Shown: positions 11,226 through 23,485, counted from the first letter of the stretch. The stretch is 64,000 nucleotides of DNA from Hortaea werneckii (GCA_037044905.1 JBAOKB010000174.1:406836-470835); one strand, 5' to 3'. Program-made: numbers and translations. The notes: generated by a model from the letters alone, not told the origin.

Positions 11226-11961
11226 AGTGGAGTCGTGGTGGCCTTTACTGGAGTAGGCCAATATCTGCTTGTCGGAGGATATTATCTTACGGGTGGATAC
11301 GCGCCAAACCTAGTGCAGGTGACGCTTTGAGGAAGATGCAGCATCAACAGGTTTATTCGATTGCGTAGCTTTCTACATGGATAGCTTTTCCCCTGCTCGC
11401 CTTTGCTGGCTGAGTCGACACAATCGAGCTTTGAACCACCATACCTTTTTCGAATCCTCACTTGTGCACTTTCCTGACCATTATGTTTCCTTGACTGCGC
11501 AGTATGCATGTGTCGCACATTCCAAAGTGACATACTTCCTGCTGTTTTCTTTCCATGCCTCTCAACACTGAATCATGAGCAAAACCCTCGTGAACTGGTA
11601 TGCTCACCGCCCTTGAAACCCGTGATTCGCGATCAAATCCAGAGCCCCACACTGATCGTGAGAAGCTTGGACCGGCGGACCGAGTGAAGCTTAACCCGCG
11701 GTTTCGGCGGCAGCAGTACTCGAGACAGCTGCCCTGCGTCTGTACTCTCTCGTGCTCCTGCGACAAACACTCACGCCAGCGCCGATACACGTTCGACTCA
11801 GTGCTAGAGACATCGAAGAACGCAGCTCTTGAGATATCATTCACTCCATCCGACTTGGAAACGACTCATCGACTCGAGCGACCCGGTGTCTGAGCAGCCT
11901 ACCTGGTCATCCCACGGCGGCTGCATCCCTCTGACTACAGTGTTCGCGCCGTAGTGGAACA

Positions 11962-13415
11962 ATGCAGCCGCACATGTTCAATCCATACGCTGCGGGAGGG
12001 GCGGTCAGCCTGACTGGCAGCACCATCCCTCCAGCACCATGCACGCCCCGTCCCATCAGCAGTTCGCCCAGCACCAAGCCGCGGCCGCCGCGAACGCCGC
12101 GGCACAACAACAGCAGCAACAGCAGCAGCAGCAACAGCAACACTACGGGCGCATGAATGGCGGAACGCCCAATCCTCCTTCCAGCATGAGTGGAGGTCTA
12201 GGAGCAGCGCTTGGAGGAGGGGGAGGGAGAGATAGCGCATTTCCCTCCGCGCATGACATGGGCAGCGGCATGGGCGGCAGTGGTGGCGGCGGAGGCGGTG
12301 GTGGTGTAGGCGGCAGCATATTCAGTGGACCGGGCGAGGTCAATGAAGACAACAAGAGGGTGCTAGAATGGATCGCGCAAGTGCTGAATGCGAGCACGAG
12401 GGAGGGCGCTCTGCTGGAACTGAGCAAGAAAAGAGAGCAGGTCCCGGAACTGGCACTGATACTTTGGCATTCTTTCGGTATGTCGCGCACCATGTCCAAG
12501 GCCAGGATACGCGGGGTCAAGCGCCTGAATGAAGACGAGACGGGCTAACACTTCGCGCAGGAGTTATGACGTCCTTATTGCAGGAGATTATCTCGGTCTA
12601 CCCGCTCTTGAATCCATCACAACTCACAGCAGCAGCGTCAAATCGCGTCTGTAATGCTCTGGCACTATTGCAATGCGTCGCTTCCCACAGTGAGACGCGA
12701 GGCCTCTTCCTTGGCGGTAAGTTCGTGAGCAACCATGCGCACGACGCAATATCACGCTAACTTCTTACCAGCGCACATCCCTCTCTTCTTGTATCCCTTC
12801 CTCAATACGACCTCCAAATCCCGACCCTTCGAATACCTCCGCCTGACCTCACTTGGCGTGATCGGTGCACTAGTCAAGAATGACAGCAGCGAAGTCATTA
12901 ACTTCCTCCTCACCACCGAGATCATCCCGCTTATGCCTGCGTATCATGGAGACCGGGTCAGAGCTATCCAAGACGGTCGCCATCTTCATCGTTCAAAAGA
13001 TCTTGCTTGACGACATGGGCTTGCAGTACATCTGCCAGACATACGAAAGGTTCTACGCGGTGGGAACAGTATTGAGCAATATGGTGACGCAATTGGTGGA
13101 TCAGCAAACCGTCAGGTTGCTGAAGCACGTTGTTAGATGCTTCTTGCGGTAAGTCTGGCTCTACAAAATCTTGATTGTTACTCGAAGAGCGGCTGCTGAT
13201 TTGGACCCCTCTTTAGATTATCGGATAATGCTCGTGCTCGCGAGGCACTTCGCCAATGTTTGCCGGAGCCCTTGAGAGACGCTACGTTCTCACCTGTCTT
13301 GCGAGACGATGCAGCGACGAAGCGCTGCCTTGCGCAGCTTCTACTTGCGCTGTCGGACCAAGCAGAGCCAACCATGCAGCCGAGCTATGGACATCAGCAG
13401 AGCTTACTTCCTTGA
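11962..13415 (+). CDS. CAF40: CCR4-NOT subunit CAF40/RCD1 (two frame breaks)
   Basis: Exons 11962-12477, 12561-12716, 12772-13148 and 13217-13415 are joined by introns of 83, 55 and 68 nt. The conserved Rcd1 armadillo domain runs from V-L-E-W-I-A-Q-V-L-N through F-G-V-M-T-S-L-L-Q-E-I-I-S-V-Y-P and S-N-R-V-C-N-A-L-A-L-L-Q-C-V-A to R-A-R-E-A-L-R-Q-C-L-P-E. The N-terminus is disordered: Ala runs, a 12-residue Gln tract and a Gly tract. CAF40 (CNOT9) is a core subunit of the CCR4-NOT deadenylase and a docking site for RNA-binding proteins. Two breaks occur. In the leader, M-Q-P-H-M-F-N-P-Y and the G-Q-P-D-W-Q segment are one base out of register at a GGGG run near 12001. In exon 3, one extra A at 12933 separates I-I-P-L from C-L-R-I-M-E. 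A start at 12039 would avoid the first break. Both look like single-base sequence errors or mutations. Confidence 0.92.
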
Positions 13416-14702
13416 CCTTGAGCTTTCATGGTTTTGATAACAAAAAATAGCACGACGGCGTTAAAAGAAAGCAAGGCGTGAAGCGGGGTACAGTTGCTTT
13501 TGTTCAATGATCGAGCAGGGGGCATGCGTGATTCATCATATTTGTGTCGCGTTCTTGGGCTGCCGGAAGGGAGGACTCCACCCAGATGAGGAGATGAGAC
13601 TTACGATATACCCTGATCATGCGACAATATAACCTTGTATCACTAGAAAAGGGGGTTTGGGAACACAAAAATACACACAAAACACACGGAGAGAGCGAGG
13701 AAAAGCATAGCGGGTGGCGTTTCTTGTTCAATGCTCCATACGAAAGAGAGAAAGCAATGTGTATCTTGGTTATTCTTTCTTCGCCACGACTCTAGGCTGG
13801 CTTGGGATGCCAGATAGAAGGTCTGATAATGCGTGTAGGATAAAGAAGAAGTAAAAAAAGCCAAAAGCTTGTAGATAGATATGAGAGCGAATGCTATTGT
13901 TTCAGCTAAGGTCCCCTCCAGGACTTGAACTCATGGCCAGAGCCTGGAAACTTCTATTTCGGTTGGCTTTTGCTGGGTTGGAAACTGTCCAGGATTATAA
14001 GATGCTTGATAGCAGCCCTGACCCTTCTGGAGCCTGTCTATCTCGGATGTCCATCTCAAGGTCTGCGTTGTGCGATTTCAACCAACGAGCGGCTTACTCT
14101 AGGGAGACACAATTTCGACATGTCCTCAACCACAATTATCTTGATGTGATACCTGGACGGCATCGGCATGCGGTTGTTAACTCCAACAAAACGAGCTCTG
14201 GGCAGTAGTCGATAACGCTATTGCCTTGATCAACGGAGACGCGCAAAAATTATCCGGTTTACAGCGTGCAGGTTGACGTGATCCCTAATCTGTCAAGTGA
14301 TCGGTGACCCCAGCTCATTTCTGCTGTTGGACAAAGCTTTCCCTTATCTGCGCCTTTAGCACACTTGCACAGAAGGAACGCGAAGGAGAGTGGATCTCAG
14401 CCACTGTGCATCCCTTCTCCTTTCATGCCAAGCCGTGGCCTGATCGAGCTCCAGAGGACGCTATCGCCCCTGTTTGACCTGGATGAAATGCAGTGGGTCT
14501 AGGACCAGAGCAAGTCAGAGCTCGATGCTGCGCACCACACTGTAACTCCCATATGGCCGCCTTTCTTTGTCCCAAGTGGGGCTGCCAACACCTAAGAAGG
14601 AACCTTTCGATGGATATAGTCAAGACTTTTGAGAAGCTCGGAAAGGTCACGAACCAAGTGTTCCACGCTCTTCGCTGTTCAATTTCCAGGACTGCCGGCA
14701 CT
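13416..14702. other. Intergenic, no gene seen
   Basis: Only short frames without family resemblance occur on either strand. The stretch at 13909-13930 resembles a tRNA T-arm (ggacttgaactc) but does not fold into a tRNA. The right end is probably the promoter of the surface-protein gene starting at 14703. Confidence 0.5.
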
Positions 14703-15599
14703 ATGAAGGCAATGACTCTGTTTTCACTGACATTGGCATCATTATCGCTGACAAACGAATCGCGTCAGTGTTATACCCGCTATAACAACACTGTCCGAGC
14801 GGAAGGCGCTCCTTGGTATGTCTGCAACAACACGCAGATCAACCCAGGCGGAGCCTCGCTCTGCTGTTACGATGCTTCTCTCTGCGGACCCGATTCCTTC
14901 TGCGGAAGCACAAGCATCGGAAAAGGCCCTTACAAATACGGTCTCTATGTCGGCGGATGCACGGATGGGACGTACTCTGATCCAGTTTGTCGGACTACCT
15001 GCAGTGGGTTTTCCCTTGCCGATTAACCCGATCGAAATGGGAGGTTTTGCTGACGGTCAAGTAGCTGGCGATGGAGCAACTGGTTCCAATGGAACGAAAC
15101 TACAGAGGTCTACCGTTGCTGCGGTCATAATGCGTGTATAGGGACCGTCACCGACGAGGCTTTCTCCGCCACTCCCCCTGATGAGTGGGAGCCTTTCGCC
15201 CGCCTGGCTACCACTGCCAGCAGTACTTCGGCTGCTGCTACCGCCACCGTGACGGTCCAGGCCACCTCGCATGTACAGAATAGCAGGCTAAGTACCGGCG
15301 CGCAAGCAGGTATCGGGACAGCATGCGGCATAGCTGGTGCCGGTATTGTAGGCGCTCTCGCCTTCCTGCTGCTGAGACGCAGACGATTGTCTAATATGGA
15401 GGGAGAAAGACGCTCTCACGTGCAGCCATTGCATCATGGACTGCCGCCGGACGGCAGTATGAAGGCCGAGTTGAACTCCTCAAGCTACGATGCCAATTTG
15501 CGAGGAATAAGATTCCAGGAGCTGGAGACACAAAGAGCCCCGGCAGAAGTCGAATGCGTGGAGAACCCGAGGCAGGAGCTGGAAGGTCATCCACCATAA
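14703..15599 (+). CDS. Cys-rich single-pass surface protein
   Basis: Exons 14703-15007 and 15065-15599 are joined over a 57-nt intron (weak donor GTTTTC, good branch GCTGACG, acceptor TAG, phase 2) and code 279 residues. A signal peptide (M-K-A-M-T-L-F-S-L-T-L-A-S-L) is followed by a Cys-rich ectodomain (Q-C-Y, W-Y-V-C, L-C-C-Y, F-C-G, G-G-C-T-D, C-R-T-T-C), then W-R-W-S-N-W-F-Q-W and Y-R-C-C-G. A Ser/Thr/Ala linker leads to a transmembrane segment (G-I-G-T-A-C-G-I-A-G-A-G-I-V-G-A-L-A-F-L-L-L) and R-R-R-R, then a ~75-residue cytosolic tail. This layout is common among surface proteins of filamentous ascomycetes, whose role is unknown; a sensor or wall-linked role is a guess. The intron join is supported by the paired Cys spacing on both sides. 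The gene lies tail-to-tail with the GPI protein gene. Confidence 0.65.
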
Positions 15600-15904
15600 G
15601 ACTCAACTGCACACAAGAAGCTCGACAATTTCGAGAGCAAGAAATGGAACTAGGTCCTGGTACGGAGGACTAAATTAATCATGGCTGTTTGCCTGCTTAC
15701 GAGAGATGATTCCACCGTCTTGAGAGTATTACCATCAACTTTTCTTCCCCGAACCGTGCAAAAAGTGTTACAAAGTATCGTCCAAAACATCGTCGCCATC
15801 ATTAACAACCCCGATTGAAAAAGGAACCAGTGCTACACCTTGCTCAGAGGTTTCGTAGACCCCGTCAGGAATCGTCAACCCTGCAGAGACTCCGGAAACT
15901 CTTT

Positions 15905-16612
15905 TTACAAAGCAAAGAGACCGACAATACCAGCAGCGCCCATGATCCCAGCGCCCATAACAGCAGTCGGCATAGATGCACCCCCGGAAGAAGAAGACGA
16001 CGACGAAGAGTCGGAAGAGCCGCTGCTGCCTGCAGACGAGCCAGAACCGGAACCGGAATCGCTGCCAGAAGTCGAGCTAGAGCCGGAGCCAGAAGTAGCA
16101 GAAGACGAGCCCAGCGTGGCGCGAGAGACAGAAGTAACATCCGTACTATTCGACCCGATCGAAGAAGCCATCCCGCTGCTGACGGCCGTCATATTCGCCA
16201 TCCCCGTCGTAGGAGCAATGAGCGTCGCGTTGGGTGCGGCGGCCGTGATGTTCGCAAGCGCCGAGCTCGCAGCCGCGCTGTTGGTCGCGAGCGGGATGAG
16301 GTAGGTCTGCACATCGGACGGCAGCGCCGTGAACCAGGTTGGGGTCTCGCCGGCGCTGAACTGCGACGCGATCTCGCTGGAGACCGCGGCGGAGTTGGTG
16401 AGTGCCTCGGCTACCAGGGAGGATGGGAGGGCGGTCTGTAGGACTTGGAGAACGGAGACCCTGTGCAGTATTGTCAGTAATTTTTGCTTAGTCCGGTCTA
16501 TGAGGTTTCTTGATTCGGGGGACCTGACTTACAGTTCCTGGGTTTGCGACGCCTGTGGGACAGCGAAGGCAGAGGCCGCGAGGGCAGACACTGTCAAGAG
16601 CTTGTACTGCAT
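15905..16612 (-). CDS. GPI-anchored Ser/Gly-rich surface protein
   Basis: Exon 1 (16533-16612) and exon 2 (15905-16460) are joined over a 72-nt intron (donor GTAAGT, acceptor CAG, phase 2) and code 211 residues. A clear signal peptide (M-Q-Y-K-L-L-T-V-S-A-L-A-A-S-A-F-A) is followed by a helical region with L-Q-V-L-Q-T-A-L-P-S-S-L and T-P-T-W-F-T-A-L-P-S-D-V-Q-T-Y-L. Next come a Thr/Ala/Asn part with several N-glycosylation sites and a Ser/Gly/Asp run of about 50 residues. It ends in a hydrophobic tail (V-M-G-A-G-I-M-G-A-A-G-I-V-G-L-F-A-L) after Gly-Gly-Ala-Ser, which is a GPI-attachment signal. The W-F-x-x-L-P-S-D-V segment recurs in many fungal GPI proteins of unknown function. It is likely carried to the plasma membrane or wall (inference from the signals). 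Confidence 0.7.
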
Positions 16613-17645
16613 CCTTTCTTGCTTCTTTCTTTTTCCAAATCGAAAGACGGTTCCTTTGAGCGAGTGCTACGTGAATATCCTCAACGACGCTCCTGTAAAC
16701 GACAAGTCGATCTGTTCCGCTGGTACAAGAACGAAAGAGAGTAAAAGGAAATGATGTTACCCTCCGAAGTGCGCGATGATCATCAAGATAGATGAGGAGA
16801 GAGGCCGGGTATACTATATTAAGGCCGGCAGTAGGCGACGGGCGTCGGTGGGCGTATTGCCTATGGATCGTCAAGCTCTAGAACGATGCAGCTCGCCAAA
16901 CGCGTGTGACGCGTCCCCTGGCGCAAATGGGACACTTTTTCGCCGCTAGACAGGGCTCGATACAGCATTGCTTTTCTCATCAGCCAATAGCAACACATCG
17001 TCTAAACCCATTTTTCTATTCGAAAGAAGGCTTGAGCGCCTCTGCGGCTCGAAGCATGTGCGCAATAGCGCTGCCTACTCTATCTTGACGGCGTTGTGGG
17101 TGCACAGTTCACTGTGTTGCAGCCATGCTTTCCGTTTTAGGCCTTGCTACATTTAGTTCTTGCAGGCTGCTGTGCGCCGCAAGAGCTTACGAATCTTCTT
17201 CTCCTGGTGGGCTCAGCCATATCCACTGAAGGAAGCAGTGCTTGTTAGCGTAGGGCTGTGATCCCACCATTCATCATCGTAAAGTGTCTGAGCACTCTAC
17301 CGGCCGCGTATGTGGAGATCTCGTGTCCTGTTCCAAATCGAAGCGGGTGAGATGACGAAGGTGTCTAGATCGTGGGTGGAGCTGGAGGTGGATTTTTTGG
17401 GGGGGAGGGACTTGCGTGGAGAAGGCGTTAGGTCCGAGCGCAGCTGAGTCAGTAATCATCCGGCGGCAGCAGCGCGTCGTTGTTGCGCGCACAGTTCACA
17501 CCAGGTTCGTAACTACCTTAACAACTTAACAACCCAGGAAGCCGCATGGATTCTAGATAATAAACCTTGACCATGAATGAGCCCTGGCCAGTTCTAGCCA
17601 TTAATTGCCCGACCGTCTCCGCAAGTAACCGTGAATTGCAAGATG
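16613..17645. other. Intergenic, no gene seen
   Basis: No frame with family resemblance was found. An AT-rich tatactatattaa tract at 16810-16822, about 200 bp upstream of the minus-strand GPI gene, could be its TATA region. The rest is unremarkable. Confidence 0.45.
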
Positions 17646-20600
17646 CTATTGACCTTTCCTCAACGTCAACCGCCTCTTGGAAGTTGAGCCATGTCGCTGC
17701 ATCGCCGGACCATCCGCATTCCCAGCCAGTGACCCACGCCTCGAGCTCCTAATCACTTTCACCTGGTTGCCAAAGGCCACTGCGCTTGACTGATGGTCCA
17801 AAGCCACAGCAGGGCCGGCACTATTGACATAAAGACTACTCCCTTCGGCCTCACTATCCTCATGGGCGAGGACCGGCGTACTTTCGATTTCCCCGTTCAG
17901 TGAGACTTTGAATGCCTCCCATGTAATCTCACGCGACGTAGTAGAAGGTCTGGCGCTTGCTCTACGACGATGACGGATCTGCGCCGCAGAAGAATATTTT
18001 GCTGGAGTGACGTCCTCTTTCGGCGGTGGGAGTCGCCGCAAACCAAGCACGGCTTGGGAATCCAGCGCGCAAAGGCTGCCTGCGGCATTCTGGACCTTGT
18101 GCTTGGCTTTGCTCGCCTGAGCGAACGAATGGCATGACGAGGTATTGTGGCGGAGGCACAACGCGCCGCCGAGTTCCCCGTCATGCGCGGAAAGCACCGT
18201 CATATCAGACGAGCCATCAGACGCCATCTCGCTGATCAGACCGACTGATCGCAGAGCTACCGATCCGCATGCGGCGCAATGCGCTGTGTTGCCTAGTGTT
18301 ATGTCTACAACAGGCGTGTCCAGGTCGATCTTGCTGAGGGTGTTGAGCGTGCTGCTATCGACAAAAAGTACTTCTGTCTCCGACCGCACCATTAAGATTT
18401 CGTGGCCCAGATCCTGATGCGTCGTGACGGATACAGCGCTCGAGAGCCCTCCGTATTGTGTATCAAGTGGCAGCGAACCGGAGCAAGACTCCTTCCAACC
18501 GTCCTCGCCCCACGAGTAGCCGACCAGCTGGGCATCCTCGGTGACGTGGTATAACTTGCGGCTTTGAGTGTTCGAGGCGATAAGTGCTGCGCCTACCAGC
18601 GGTCTTTCGGATAGACGTTTGCTTTCCTCGTCTGCTTTCTCTCCCATGCAGGTCGTGAGTAGCCTGCCACCAGATGTAAGGATCACCAGCCACGTCTTCG
18701 CGCTCGTTTCCTTGCCCTGTACTCTGAAGAACCGGAACAGCACAGGCGGGTTATCATCTGGGTAGTGAAGCGACTGCTCTAGAAGACTGCCAGTTGCGCA
18801 GGAGAAGAAGGCGATCTGGTCGTCCGCGCAGTGTAGTGCAAGGTATTCCCGCTATCATCGAGCAGGCAGTCACGTACCGGCCAGCGGAGATTGTTAGTGA
18901 CTTCAGCAGGAATTCCTATGGTCTTATAATCCTGCTGCGCTCGATCGAAGAGCGAAACAGCTATCGTCCTATCCAGACCTACCGTCACAAAGTGCGCCTT
19001 CTCGGTTCCAGCCAACTTGATAATGTCCAGTCTATGCGGCAGACTCACGCTCCGCAGGCTCAACCATCTGCCTGTCTTTCCTCTTCCGGAAAGACCTCCT
19101 CGCCAGCTTCGCTGTACAGCAGGAAGTTCATCAGCACGGCCACGAACGCTACTGCGAAAACGACAGCGACCGCAACAGGATAAAAGTGATGGATCGCATA
19201 GCTTCTCAGGGCATGCACCCACGCTTCTGTGCCTAATGGCGCCCCCGTCCTGTCCGCATCCGCGAGCACCACGATCAAGGGAGCGAAAACGCGGATGACG
19301 AAGCTATCTGCGCCTGGCTTTGCAAGCCGCATGACTTCCTTCGCCGTATCGAAATCCTGCATCCGCATCCATTCTCCAGGCGTGAGCGTCGCGTTCATCG
19401 GTGGGGGCGTGAAGGTGTCGAAATCCGCCACGCTGCGAGACCCGCCTCTCGCAAGGCCGAGTAGGTGTCGGAGACTTGTTACCTTTTCGTGCCGCTCGAA
19501 GAAGTGGTAGTTCAAGCTGAGGATGAACGTCGTGGTGACGGCTGTCCCGGCCATGCGAGTGCTGAAGGGGAGTCGACCCTGGACAAGCGCGTCGAACCAG
19601 GTATGTTTGAGCGATCGGGAGTCCACGGGCGAAGGGCGACGTCTTGCTCTCTGCTGGGTTGAGCGTGCTAGAGTGTCCTGCAGCTCGAAACGACGGATGT
19701 CGACGTTTAGGACCGCCACGAAGAAGGTTAGGAGGAAGAAAGCGTCGAACAGGGTGGCGATGCAGGCGAATGCGCAGAAGGCTGCAACGCCGGGGGAGAC
19801 GAAGTAGGATAGTAAGGAGAGAATGATAAGGTTCTGGCCTGCTGTCGCGACTGACACGGGGCCTACGTCGCCCAGCGCATTGGCGATACGCTGGTCCGTT
19901 GCCATCGTTGCAGGGTATGCGAGAACTGCGTTGATAAGGCGGAACATATTCTCCAAGCCTACCACCAGCACAACAAACGGGTAGGCGTTCTGCGGGATCG
20001 TGCTGAAATTGATTTTGAGAATCCCGCAGATTGTGACAGACGCTAGCACAGAGCAGGTCATCTGGGTAATAGCCGTCACTACCAGACCAAAGCGCGAGTG
20101 GAACGCTTTCAACCTGCGCAAGCTGAGCAGCACGTAGAGCGCCATGCAGGTGTAAGCAAAGGTCAAAGCAATGTTCTCCTGCAGGCTCAGAGGCACGAAA
20201 CTGAACTCGTAGACTTTGTTGCGCGTGACTCGTCCATCGTGCGGGAACAGCGTGCAGTTCTGGCAGGCTCCCGACGCGAGCGCTTCCATCGAGTCTTCCC
20301 ATCGTCCGCCTACCCCATCCCCTGCCTTGTTCATTAAAGTGATGACCAGCGCGTCTGCAGCGCGCAGTTTCTTCCTGTCAAATCGTTTGCCGGCGAATAC
20401 GCTGGCGGGTCGGAGGGCGACATTCAGGCTTGACGACGTCCGTGATTGATCGTTGATCGTCCTTACCACATCTTCGTCTCCGGAGATGGTGTCGGCGGAG
20501 TTGTTCCAGTACATGAGTGGCGAATGATAACCCCAGGAAATTGCACCGGTCCGGAGCTGGTCGTTGAGGGTAGGATACACGCTGGTCAGCCTCTCCGGGC

Positions 20601-20967
20601 CAACAATGGCTTGCTGGATGCCCAATGCGGAGTTCAGCACGCTTTTATTCAGAGCGTTCATGTAGCTCCCGTGGACCCAAATCTGGCGCATCTCGACATC
20701 AATGAGCCTTTCTTCTCCCATGAAAGGTCGGGCGGTGGTCCAGACGTGGTGAGGATACGCTGCAAATCCGGCCGTGGGGTTCTCGGAGAGGAAAATGGTC
20801 GGGTAGGAGAAGCCCATGGCGATGGCGACGGAGACCAGCATCGTGATGAGCCAGTGCTGAGCCGTCGTCTTGCCATGGCGGAAGAAGGCCCGCCGAATCG
20901 GGTGGTTTGCTGAGAGGCGTGGTGGTTGGCTCGTGCCGCGAAGGGGATAGAGGAAATACCATATCAT
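17646..20967 (-). CDS. SCP1: SREBP cleavage-activating protein SCAP (two frame breaks)
   Basis: The N-terminal frame (19060-20967) begins M-I-W-Y-F-L-Y-P-L-R-G and H-P-I-R-R-A-F-F-R-H-G-K, the usual start of fungal SCAP. It has a first membrane helix, a luminal loop and a sterol-sensing domain at about residues 255-424 with V-V-G-L-E-N-M-F-R-L-I. The luminal part before the last helix follows. The WD-repeat-like C-terminus continues in two other frames: L-D-I-I-K-L-A-G-T-E-K then G-L-D-R-T-I (18779-19222), and L-A-L-H-C-A-D-D-Q-I then V-A-F-G-N-Q-V-K-V-I (to 17646). The breaks, near 19070 and 18845, each fit one missing base, for example D-S-G-N then Y-L-A-L. No intron of normal size repairs them. 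SCAP escorts the SREBP transcription factor from ER to Golgi when sterol or oxygen is low. The gene is divergent from V-ATPase subunit H, with 548 bp between the two. Confidence 0.88.
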
Positions 20968-21515
20968 GTTGGTCCACGCTCGGTTGGAGGGCCGCAGCTG
21001 CGGCCTCGGGAGCAGATCAAGTCAAGTTTGCGCGTAGGTTTGCTGCGTCCAGTCAGGCTCTACGGTGGAAATGGAACGACCATGCTCGTTTATTCGGATT
21101 TTGGTTGTCGCTCGCTGTAAAGCTCAGACGAATCGTACGATTTACTCATGGCTGATGGGAGATGGGACGACCATGTCGCGGTCAATCCAACCGCATCTAT
21201 GGCCAGACGATAGCTATAACGGGGCCGTCTGTGCGTGGAGATGGACTGTTTGCAGCAGTGAATCAATATTGAGTGGTTCCTGGTACGCATTAAATGTCGC
21301 ATTGTAGGCGTTGGCCACTTGCCTCGCATGCACGTCGTCTGGCCAAAAGTGTTGGTAGACAGGGCAAGCTCAGGCCTCAGGGCAAGCGGACAACGTCACA
21401 TGTCGTGCAGCTTGAACCGTGAGAGCTCGAGGTCCATGTCCATACCTAGGTAAGGGATTCCATTGCCTTTCATTGCATTCCAGGTTGTTTACCACGGTAG
21501 ACATTGCCGCCCATC

Positions 21516-23043
21516 ATGTCGCTTGACCCGCCCGGCTACATCCTCTCCCTCCAGAACAATATCCGAGCACGACCCATTAGCTGGGAGGGAGCAGTGCGCG
21601 CGAAGACCATCACCGATGCCGACCTGAAGAAGATCAAGGCCATCGACAAGGTGCGGAAGGAGCAGCGAAAGCAGACGGTCGAGGGCGATGTCAGCACATA
21701 CACGACACTGCTGCTCGGCAACAATGAGACCAAAAGCATCTTCGAGAGCACCGCCAAGCGGACCGACATCCTCAACTACATGCTGGTCTTGACTGGTGAT
21801 CTGATGGAAGGTAAGTGACCACGACGGGACAAGGCAGGAAGAACAATAAGGTATAGATGTATGCTGACCATGCACAGATGTCCCCGCTCTCACCGAATCG
21901 CTGGTCAACCACCCGCAACCCTACAAGCCATTCATCCCCCTGCTCAAGCAATCCAACAACGCCGAAGACCCCATCCCTCTTCTGACCTCTGCTGTCCTCT
22001 CCTCCCTCCTTTCCCATGGCTTGGTCGCCCATCCAAAATCCACTCCGGAGATCGACGAGGCTCTGCCGAAACTCTACTCGTACATCGCAGCGCTCTCCAA
22101 CACCTCCGACTCCAACCTGCAGGACATTGCCGTGCAGGAATACAGTGCCCTTCTCCGCACCTCCAAATCAAGACAACAGTTCTGGAAGCAGCGGAAAGAG
22201 ACGCTTGGTCCGCTAGTAGACGTGCTTCGCAACGCCACTGGTGGGAAGGATAACGACAGTACCCTCTACAGTGGTGCGGGCTCAGCATCCACCAGCATAC
22301 GGAGCGCAGCCGAGAGCAACATCAAGATCGGAGGCGGCGTAGGCCTGCAGCTCCTCTACCACATCCTCCTAGTCATCTGGCAGCTCTCCTTCGAAGGCCG
22401 GCTGGTTGGCCAAGGGCTCGACGAGGAACTCGACATCATCCCCCTCTACACCCAGCTTCTCCGCGTCTCGCCCAAAGAGAAAACCACCCGCCTGCTCCTC
22501 GGCACCCTCTACAACCTCCTCTCCTACAACAAAACCACCCTCATGCCCGCCGCCCTCCCCGCCAAGCTCCCCGCGATCCTCAAGAACCTCAAGACGCGCC
22601 ACCTCAACGACGAGGACCTTCTGGAAGACCTCAACAAGCTCAGCGACATGATGGACGACTACACATCCTCCCAGACGACGCTCGGCGAGTACAGCGCCGA
22701 AGTGCAATCCGGCCACCTCCGCTGGTCGCCGCCGCACAAGAACGCCGATTTCTGGCGCGAGAACGCGCTCAAAGTCATCGAGACCGACAACGGCGACCTC
22801 TGCAAGCAGCTGGCGAGCATCCTGTCCAAAGACTGGAGCAGCGATAAGCAGGTCCTGGCCATCGGGTGTAACGACGTGGCGTTTTTGGTTAAAGAGTGTC
22901 CAGAGAAGCGCGCCACGTTGGAGAAGTTTGGCTTGAAGGCTCGGGTCATGGCGTTGATGCAGGATGAGAATGAGAGTGTTAGGTGGGAGAGTCTGAGGGC
23001 CGTGGGCGAGTGGTTGAGGTATAGTTTTGAGGGATCCCAGTAG
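21516..23043 (+). CDS. VMA13: V-type ATPase subunit H
   Basis: Exons 21516-21810 and 21878-23043 are joined over a 67-nt intron (GTAAGT, branch GCTGACC, CAG, phase 1) and code 486 residues, close to yeast Vma13 (478). Landmarks are the N-terminal Y-I-L-S-L-Q-N-N-I-R-A-R-P-I-S-W-E-G, Y-M-L-V-L-T-G-D-L-M, the R-S-A-A-E-S-N-I-K-I-G-G-G-V-G-L-Q-L-L-Y region, and the C-terminal W-S-P-P-H-K-N-A-D-F-W-R-E-N-A. These are hallmarks of the HEAT/armadillo-fold subunit H. It is a peripheral V1 subunit that couples the V1 and Vo sectors and silences ATP hydrolysis by free V1. The start at 21516 is preferred over the in-frame ATG four codons earlier at 21504, because M-S-L-D-P-P matches the family better. 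Confidence 0.93.
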
Positions 23044-23485
23044 AGATGAGGAGGATCTTCTGCGGGGAGGACTGTATGATTGGTTCTTTTTCCTTTTATT
23101 TAGCGTGAGTTATAGTGCGGTTTTCAAAGGGATATTGCATAGAATGTACTACTGCTATGTGTACAGGATTTTTCCTTTGACGTTTCTTTCCATGTGACGG
23201 CGAATCTGGTTGGTGGGTAAGGCGTTATCATGCTGAGAAGCATTGTGCTCTTAATACGGATAGAAGAAGGCAGGTAGCTTTTCTGACCTGTTACGTGACT
23301 ATGCGATTTACCTGACGAGCCGACGAATGTGCATCCAAACGCCGTCACTCATCTACGCAATACAGCCAACGAAACAACGCCAAGCGTACCGATACATACC
23401 GGTTTTGCTGTGTCGCGCAAGCTTTCACTCTCTGAGTCTCCACCGCGCCCCCTGCATGGAAGCAGCCACGGGCATCTTAATCCTC

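Noticed and set aside
13905..13990. tRNA-like T-arm on the minus strand (gagttcaagtcc)
   Set aside because: The stem bases on either side of the loop do not pair, and no matching acceptor or D-arm is found in the next 80 bases.
18845..18890. A 26-nt intron (GTACGTG…GATAG) that would repair the second SCAP break
   Set aside because: It is far below the minimum size of fungal introns, and skipping a base in GGGAATACC gives a better family match (D-S-G-N-Y-L-A-L).
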